A stretch of 47,757 nt of DNA. Origin: Candidatus Saccharimonadota bacterium (lineage in GTDB: Bacteria; Patescibacteriota; Saccharimonadia; Saccharimonadales; Saccharimonadaceae). The notes under the pieces are model-generated. The model was given only the letters and a program-made list of their open reading frames with translations. It was not told where the DNA came from and searched no databases. Within the stretch, counting starts at the first letter, position 1. Every line of letters starts with the position of its first letter. The stretch is taken from assembly GCA_009787015.1 (NCBI GenBank), contig WRGU01000050.1, positions 1 through 47,757 of the forward strand, given 5' to 3'. This document shows positions 42,714 to 47,757 of this stretch, piece by piece. The position numbers and the translations under genes are program-made.

Positions 42714-43547
42714 ATGGAGATCAAACTGACCCTTCACGGACACAGAAGGAAAGAGGCGGCGGATTGTATCGGTAGCGCGATTGGCGTTGCGTCGGTTTAT
42801 CGGGCTGCGCCTTCTTTCTGCTACAACATCGGCGGCATCATTCTGGATCGTCAAAACATTGTGACCATTGGCGATGCGGACGAAGGTTTGTCGAACGTCC
42901 TGCGCAACCTGGAGACGGCTGGCTTCTACACGCCGGAACTTGCGGAAACCGCGCCAGATTCTCCCCCAACCGAAGCCCCCGAACGCCTGTGTATCCAGAT
43001 GCCCCTTGACGGCTTTCCTGATGACAAGATCGACATCTTGCGCAAACTGATCGCCAGCAAGGCGTCGCTGATTCAAAAAGCCATCAGCGCGGAGGAGCTG
43101 CCAATCGTGCCAAACGGCGAGACGCTTGATTTCCCGTGGTTTAATGTGAATGCCACGCCGGAAGAAGTGAACGCCTATGCGCAATTTTGTAGCAAACTCT
43201 GCGACATGGCGAAGAAGCAGCAACGCGTGCTGGCAGTCGAGCGGGATGTGGATTCAGAGAAGTACGCTTTCCGCTGCTTTCTTCTGCGTTTGGGCTTCAT
43301 TGGGGAGGAGTATGCGGTATCACGCAAAATCCTGCTGCGGAATTTAAGCGGCAACGGGTCGCACAGGAGCGGCAATGGCAAACCGCGTCAGTTACCGACA
43401 ACCTCGGAACTGGCGGACAATGCCGACGATACGAACGATGGAAGCGGCGGTGCTGAAGTTGAACCGGAAGCAGAGCCGAAAGCGAAGCCGAAGCATCACT
43501 TCATGAAGAAGTTGTTTGGTGCGCTCAAGTTGTTTGTTCTGAACTGA
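42714..43547 (+). CDS. Firmicutes-type 'virulence protein' family, intact copy
   Basis: 277 residues from ATG 42714, which has AAAGGTGG upstream; an upstream ATG at 42693 overlaps that site. The start 'MEIKLTLHGHRRKE', the 'YNIGGIILD' strand, 'LRKLIASKASLIQKAI' (about 105-120), 'FPWF', and 'DSEKYAFRCFLLRLGFIGEEY' region (about 185-205) match a family annotated as virulence-related in Lachnospiraceae and other Clostridia mobile elements. An acidic linker and a basic 'FMKKLFGALKLF' end follow. Biochemical role unknown. A 5'-truncated copy lies at 5033. Confidence 0.75.
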   Translation: MEIKLTLHGHRRKEAADCIGSAIGVASVYRAAPSFCYNIGGIILDRQNIVTIGDADEGLSNVLRNLETAGFYTPELAETAPDSPPTEAPERLCIQMPLDGFPDDKIDILRKLIASKASLIQKAISAEELPIVPNGETLDFPWFNVNATPEEVNAYAQFCSKLCDMAKKQQRVLAVERDVDSEKYAFRCFLLRLGFIGEEYAVSRKILLRNLSGNGSHRSGNGKPRQLPTTSELADNADDTNDGSGGAEVEPEAEPKAKPKHHFMKKLFGALKLFVLN

Positions 43548-43571
43548 ACCCCACCCTACATTGGCACAGAG

Positions 43572-43596
43572 CGCCCGCCCGCAAGGCGGGTGTTTT
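43572..43596 (+). terminator. Rho-independent terminator after the intact gene
   Basis: CGCCCGCC (43572-43579) pairs with GGCGGGTG (43585-43592) around CGCAA and is followed by TTTT; homologous to the terminator at 5436. Confidence 0.83.
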
Positions 43597-43666
43597 GGTT
43601 TGGAGTGTTGGGTGCTACTACATAAACGTAAGCTGTAAACACGCTTTTCCTATATTTTTTCGTTTA

Positions 43667-43792
43667 TGATATAATTGAAACGTCACACATATTGGTAACA
43701 TTTCATCCGTGCAGTCGGACAACCATTGCAAATAGCGGATGAAATCCAATAGGTGTGACAACCAACAATGGTTGTCCTTTTTATTACGGGCG
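43667..43792 (+). ncRNA. Structured leader RNA (attenuator-like), copy 2
   Basis: An extended -10 (TGATATAAT, 43667-43675) places the 5' end near 43682. P1 pairs GTCACACATATTGG (43682-43695) and ATTTCATCCG (43700-43709) with 43736-43759, leaving a 4-nt bulge and one mismatch. P2 pairs GGACAACCATTG (43717-43728) in the P1 loop with CAATGGTTGTCC (about 43766-43777), followed by TTTTT. The differences from copy 1 preserve pairing, e.g. C-G to G-C at the P1 end and G-C to A-U in P2. A conserved 30-nt stretch then runs to the ribosome site. Confidence 0.7.
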
Positions 43793-43824
43793 ACCGCTTA
43801 AACGCCAAAGGAGGGGCAAAATTT

Positions 43825-44127
43825 ATGGATAACACCAACTTAACCAAAGAGCTATCGACTCAGGAAGGAAAGCGCATTAGAAAGTCCACAATCTTGTTGG
43901 CTTTTTTGTCAATACTTCTAACACTGCTAATATGTCTAGTAATGATGATCGTTGTTAACGGTATTGCAGTGTATATGAGTCCTTGCAAGACTATTAATGA
44001 ATGCTCCTACATTTTCAAGACGGCAATAATGTCTTTTTTGATATGTTTTGTTGTTGCGCCACCTTTTGTGTTTATTGGTTGCTACAGATTGTTGCGTAAA
44101 ATACGGGATCATCACTTCCGACCTTAA
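43825..44127 (+). CDS. Small two-helix membrane protein (leader-RNA-linked), copy 2
   Basis: 100 residues with helices near 23-48 and 66-88 and the shared 'PFVFIGCYRLL' motif close to the C-terminus; a Cys-x-x-x-x-x-Cys loop lies between the helices. ATG 43825 follows AAAGGAGGGG. It is a diverged homolog of 5646-5993 but shorter at the C-terminus, lacking the third helix. Function unknown. Confidence 0.7.
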   Translation: MDNTNLTKELSTQEGKRIRKSTILLAFLSILLTLLICLVMMIVVNGIAVYMSPCKTINECSYIFKTAIMSFLICFVVAPPFVFIGCYRLLRKIRDHHFRP

Positions 44128-44179
44128 GGATTGACGAGCTTTTGTTACGATACACAACGATCACAAGGTGGCGTGGTTG

Positions 44180-46969
44180 CTATTTCAGCTTTCTTTTTGC
44201 CCGCTTATAACATAGCAGCCAGCACATACTTACACAGAAGACAAGAAGGCTTGAACAAAAGAGAACGGGGTTGCTCATGCCATCCCGACCGGTTTTAGGT
44301 AATGCCGCGTTTGGTTGCGCTATAAGGAATGGGCTTATTGTGGTTTGAACTTGTGGAGACATAGAAGCAGGCGTATTGCCGGGCATGTTAGATGCATTGT
44401 TATCGGGCGGGGTGCTGGGGTTGTTGCCGGGTGGATTACCTGAATTACTGGGTAGATTATCAGGGCTTTCGTTGGCAGGCGGGGTGTTGTCCCCCGCAGT
44501 TCGCCTTGTAAGCGGTATCACCCTGTCCACATTTCCATCGCCGTTCTCATCGACAGAAAGCACCATTGTCTGTAGCGTATTCGTACCAGTTACTATAACA
44601 GTGGTCGGGGCAATTGGCACACCCATAGCACTATACGTATACAGCAGGTTATCATTGCCATCAAAAAACCGTAGTTCATAATCCATCGTCCCGGTTCCCG
44701 TGCCGGTCAGTATGATTTTGTAATCGTCGTTATCATCCATACAGGCCATCTTGATGTCGTTGTCCGCGCCGATGATATCCATCCGGCCAAAGGCGCTACG
44801 CGAGAAGTACGTTCCGTTCGCTAGGGAATATTCCAGCGCCTCATCGCCACGCTGAATCTTCACGTCTACCGGGCAGGCAACGCGGATGACTTGGTAGTTG
44901 CCTGGGGTAGGTATGGAAGAGGGGAGATTGGTGGTTTCATCTTTGAGGATACTGACAATCCAGTCCAGGCTGTCCCCCTCCACAGTGCCTCCATGTTTTG
45001 TTTCAAAAAAGTGCCAACGCTTTCCTTTATCTAACAGGGGGACTAATCCGCATATTGATGCTGAAAGGTATGGAACAGTACCGTCGCCTTTCCCGGTGTA
45101 TTCTAAATCCTCTTCATAAATTAGTTGACGAATTGGCGAAAAAATTCCATGGCGATTAAAAGTAACCGCAGCGATTGTTTTCTGTCCCGTGCCAATGGAA
45201 AAATATGCATTCGGATAATCCAACAGCGTGTTGTAGTCATTTAGATCACAATAATCCAACAGTTTGCCACCGCTTTTTCCATGAATGCCTTCGTGAAACA
45301 ACTTGGCGGTATCTACGTTCGCGGCGGGATACAGCTCTTTTAGCTTATTAATGTAGTCTGAATACTGCATTTCATGATCCCCAATGTTGGCAAAATTCAT
45401 TTCCTGCATAGGCTGCTCTTCAAAGTAATTTTCGGTTGGCGCCAGTTCCGCCACTGAACAAAAGCCCGTTTTTACATCGCGATCCAAGAGGGAGGCGACA
45501 ATATCAAAAATAAAATCAAAGATGTCGGAGCCACTTTTAAACGCGGCCTGAAGAACGTCGTGCAATGTAAGTGAAAGCAGCTTTGGTGCGCCTTCGTAGG
45601 GAGTGCCCGCAGTGATTATCTTATTTACCTTGCCACCGCCATATTGGGCGTAGTATTTAGAGGCCACCAGACCTCCCATGCTATGACCTATCAAATCCAC
45701 ACGACCCACAGACAGGCTGTTAATAAATTCAGCTAACTTATCTGCGGATTCCGCGATATCCTTACGCCAGTCGTAGGAAAAGACATACACTTTTCTTATG
45801 ACCGTTCCTTTGGCCTTGTCTGTAAATTCCTCACATAGTCTATCCACAATCTCTTTATAGGAATCTGCTGTGCCATATTCTCTCTCCGTCTCACCCATTC
45901 TTCCGAAGCTACTTAACAGATTTTGCGGTTCTGGCGGACGCACAGACAAGGAACCAGACAACGCTTTATTAAGCCCTGGTATAACAGATGTGAGGACTTC
46001 TGTGATCTTTTTCGCAAACTCTCCTACCACCCAAGTACCTTCTTTAAATATTGTTGCAAGACTAGTATCTTTTATATAATGTTCTGGAAGATCATTTTCC
46101 AGAAAATCAAAAATTTCCAACACAAATGAACCGGGTAGCCATTCGCTTGTAGTGTTATCAAACTTGGTGCTTCCCTCTTTAAATAGCCTGCTCCCCATAA
46201 TGCCGGGGATTAGGATGATAGGATAGTTCTCGTTCCCTTTGGTAATATCGTCTACTACTTCACCGAAAGTGAATTCCAGCTTGTCACCGTCTGTCACATC
46301 ATAGTAGCCTTTGTTTTGTAGATCGTCCATAAAGCGTCGGGCAAAGTCTAAATATTCTCCATCAAGATCATGAAAAAAGCCCAGGGTGTAAATGTTGTAG
46401 TTTGCCCAAAGGCTTTCGGCCAGAGTATAGACAGCGTTAGCATAATCATAGTAATCATAATCATCTACATCATATCGACCGATTTCAAGCCGCTCTCCTT
46501 CACTAGGCAAGCCATCGGAGAGGAGGACGATGTTTTTAATAACGTCCTGTGGCAGATTGCCTAGCTTGAACTGTTGTTCAGATAGTTGCAAACCAGCATG
46601 CGTGTTTGTCATGCGATGAGCCGATATCTTGTCAATTGCCTCGTTAATGGCGACCTTATCTTCGCTGAATGCAATGTTTACAACGGCACCATCGCTGTAG
46701 GAACACAACGCGATATAGTTCTTTCCTCGGGAAGCAAACATCTGTGTGATAAAGTTCTTTGCTGCGGCTTTCATCTGCTCCATCGGAGTTCCACTCATAC
46801 TGCCTGATACGTCCAGACACAGGACAGTGTAGCGCACGGTAGTGGCGGTTGTCGGCGCTGCCAGCGTTGGCCCGGTTACCAGGGCACAGCACAGCGACAG
46901 CGTCATGACCAAAGCCATGACAGCCGCCAAGATGGGTTTTCCGAATACTTGCCTGAAGAATTTTTTCAT
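44180..46969 (-). CDS. LPXTG surface protein with VWA and lipase domains
   Basis: 929 residues. Signal peptide (about 1-38); von Willebrand A domain with the metal site DVSGSMS (53-59), 'TNTHAG' and 'LLSDGLPSEG'; an alpha/beta-hydrolase related to LCAT/PGAP1 lipases from about 250 ('PIILIPGIMGSRLF') with nucleophile elbow GHSMGG (about 430); a beta-rich region; a Pro/Asn-rich spacer (about 820-885); and a sorting signal LPKTG (890-894) followed by a hydrophobic helix and basic tail. A sortase would attach it to the wall. Ribosome site GGGGAGG. It follows the DUF975 gene by 38 nt. No sortase is visible here. Confidence 0.88.
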   Translation of the reverse strand: MKKFFRQVFGKPILAAVMALVMTLSLCCALVTGPTLAAPTTATTVRYTVLCLDVSGSMSGTPMEQMKAAAKNFITQMFASRGKNYIALCSYSDGAVVNIAFSEDKVAINEAIDKISAHRMTNTHAGLQLSEQQFKLGNLPQDVIKNIVLLSDGLPSEGERLEIGRYDVDDYDYYDYANAVYTLAESLWANYNIYTLGFFHDLDGEYLDFARRFMDDLQNKGYYDVTDGDKLEFTFGEVVDDITKGNENYPIILIPGIMGSRLFKEGSTKFDNTTSEWLPGSFVLEIFDFLENDLPEHYIKDTSLATIFKEGTWVVGEFAKKITEVLTSVIPGLNKALSGSLSVRPPEPQNLLSSFGRMGETEREYGTADSYKEIVDRLCEEFTDKAKGTVIRKVYVFSYDWRKDIAESADKLAEFINSLSVGRVDLIGHSMGGLVASKYYAQYGGGKVNKIITAGTPYEGAPKLLSLTLHDVLQAAFKSGSDIFDFIFDIVASLLDRDVKTGFCSVAELAPTENYFEEQPMQEMNFANIGDHEMQYSDYINKLKELYPAANVDTAKLFHEGIHGKSGGKLLDYCDLNDYNTLLDYPNAYFSIGTGQKTIAAVTFNRHGIFSPIRQLIYEEDLEYTGKGDGTVPYLSASICGLVPLLDKGKRWHFFETKHGGTVEGDSLDWIVSILKDETTNLPSSIPTPGNYQVIRVACPVDVKIQRGDEALEYSLANGTYFSRSAFGRMDIIGADNDIKMACMDDNDDYKIILTGTGTGTMDYELRFFDGNDNLLYTYSAMGVPIAPTTVIVTGTNTLQTMVLSVDENGDGNVDRVIPLTRRTAGDNTPPANESPDNLPSNSGNPPGNNPSTPPDNNASNMPGNTPASMSPQVQTTISPFLIAQPNAALPKTGRDGMSNPVLFCSSLLVFCVSMCWLLCYKRAKRKLK

Positions 46970-47007
46970 TTTGTTTTCCTCCCCGATCTTGTGTTTCGTT
47001 TTGTTGT

Positions 47008-47757
47008 TTATGCCATCGTTTTTTCATCCTTGAGCGCCCTATAATAATTAGCCATCGTAGCGGAACGGTAAGGCATCAGCCAAATAGCAAGCAAGCCTAA
47101 TGTAAAAGGCATCAACCACATCCAGCCAAAGAACGAAAGCTGGAGTACAAACATCTCCCCGATATGACCATTTGTCAGGCGTTTGCTTTCCGCAATGGCT
47201 TCACGGGCGGTCATGGTGGGGTTTTCCGCCAATATGTACAGCGACAGGGAGTAGGAAATCCCTTTGATAATCCCAGGCACAAACAGCAACAGCGCCCAGC
47301 ACATCGTGAAAAATCCCTGGACAATAAAAAGCCAAAGTGCTTTGCCGAACAATTTGAGCCCTTTGAAAACGTCGCTAGGCTCGGGCGTGACGCCGTCGAT
47401 GAGGTTCAGGTAAATCATTGCGAAAGAAATCATAAACGATGGCATCAGGAGCACACCAGCGCCGAGAAGCAGAGAGGCCGGGCCAAGGATTACACCCATA
47501 AGCAGCGTACACACGAACAACGCGCCAATTTTCCCTTGGATTTGTTGCTTCGCCAGCACCTTGATACCCACGCGATCGGAAGGAGCCAGCACGGGAGCGT
47601 AAGGGAAAACCAGCGCGGGGGTGCGGGTTAGTGTTGGCGGCGCGCTATTGGTTGGAGGCTCTGGGGTTGGTTTGTTCTGTGGCGGCTGCCATGAGTTATC
47701 CTGTTGTGGCGGAACATACTGCGCCGGTTGGGGCGAGGCGGGCGCGCCCGGCTCCGC
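47008..47757 (-). CDS. DUF975 membrane protein (partial, N-terminus beyond window)
   Basis: At least 249 residues; the frame is open to the window edge. The N-terminal part inside the window is Pro/Gln-rich and soluble (about 55 residues before 'VLAPSDRVGIKVLAK'), then about five or six hydrophobic helices follow, with 'AENPTMTAREAIAESKRLTNGH' region typical of the DUF975 family seen in Firmicutes. Function unknown. It is the upstream partner of the VWA-lipase gene. A GTG at 47592 could be an internal start but has no ribosome site, and the proline-rich extension fits the protein. Confidence 0.75.
   Translation of the reverse strand, partial: AEPGAPASPQPAQYVPPQQDNSWQPPQNKPTPEPPTNSAPPTLTRTPALVFPYAPVLAPSDRVGIKVLAKQQIQGKIGALFVCTLLMGVILGPASLLLGAGVLLMPSFMISFAMIYLNLIDGVTPEPSDVFKGLKLFGKALWLFIVQGFFTMCWALLLFVPGIIKGISYSLSLYILAENPTMTAREAIAESKRLTNGHIGEMFVLQLSFFGWMWLMPFTLGLLAIWLMPYRSATMANYYRALKDEKTMA

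Noticed and set aside
1-47757. Recoded UGA (Gracilibacteria/Absconditabacteria code)
   Set aside because: UGA ends several confident genes, including all the ATGA overlaps, and no conserved protein needs it as glycine.

Overview
This window most likely comes from a Candidate Phyla Radiation (Patescibacteria) bacterium. Saccharibacteria or a relative is my best guess, from the Gram-positive-like LPXTG surface protein, the gatCAB-dependent translation genes, the small gene set and the cas12d/cas1 locus. TGA is used as a stop (for example in the ATGA overlaps at 29663 and 29977), so the code is the standard one, not the Gracilibacteria code. The lineage call is an inference; there is no rRNA gene here.

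Layout. (1) 1-4630: two tandem paralogous proteins of unknown function, then a divergent pair of envelope proteins (fibronectin type III, and a single-pass anchored protein). (2) 4731-7807: a decayed accessory island bounded by inverted copies of a 17-bp motif, each with a 42-43-bp tandem repeat array. It holds a truncated 'virulence protein' gene, a structured leader RNA with a small membrane protein, and a start-less caspase-like ORF. It ends beside tRNA-Leu and tRNA-Pro. (3) 7815-14110: housekeeping genes (YebC, EamA transporter, P-type ATPase, SpoU methyltransferase, SLOG protein). (4) 14155-18898: a minimal type V-D CRISPR-Cas locus, cas12d (CasY) divergent from cas1, with a strongly structured 300-nt intergenic region that may encode the scoutRNA. 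No CRISPR array is visible. (5) 18936-28346: uvrB, an rnhB-yraN fusion, pepN, a CofE-like ligase, a queuosine-precursor transporter and a PlsC-type acyltransferase. (6) 28376-31604: lepA split cleanly into two ORFs, with a toxin-antitoxin pair and an AlkD-like gene between them; all downstream genes are joined by 4-bp overlaps. (7) 39008-31878, minus strand: one compact operon, gatC-HIT-NUDIX-gatA-membrane protein-BRO-PPOX-PPOX-gatB-DUF1653-galU. (8) 39309-40789: an Rpe-like epimerase and an unknown gene. (9) 40841-47757: a second accessory island opening with the same motif and repeat array. It holds an Abi_C/HEPN gene, a recombinase-like domain, the intact 'virulence protein' gene, a second copy of the structured leader with a small membrane protein, and a large VWA-lipase surface protein after a DUF975 protein.

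How it works together. The core genes mostly start 6-8 nt downstream of a -10 box, which implies leaderless mRNAs, whereas operon-internal and island genes use Shine-Dalgarno sites. The islands look Firmicutes-like and repeat the same plan (motif, array, gene, terminator, structured leader, small membrane protein, divergent secreted protein), so they look like related mobile or duplicated cassettes. The most notable items are the array-less cas12d/cas1 locus with its candidate scoutRNA, the covarying leader RNA present in two copies, and the toxin-antitoxin-split lepA.
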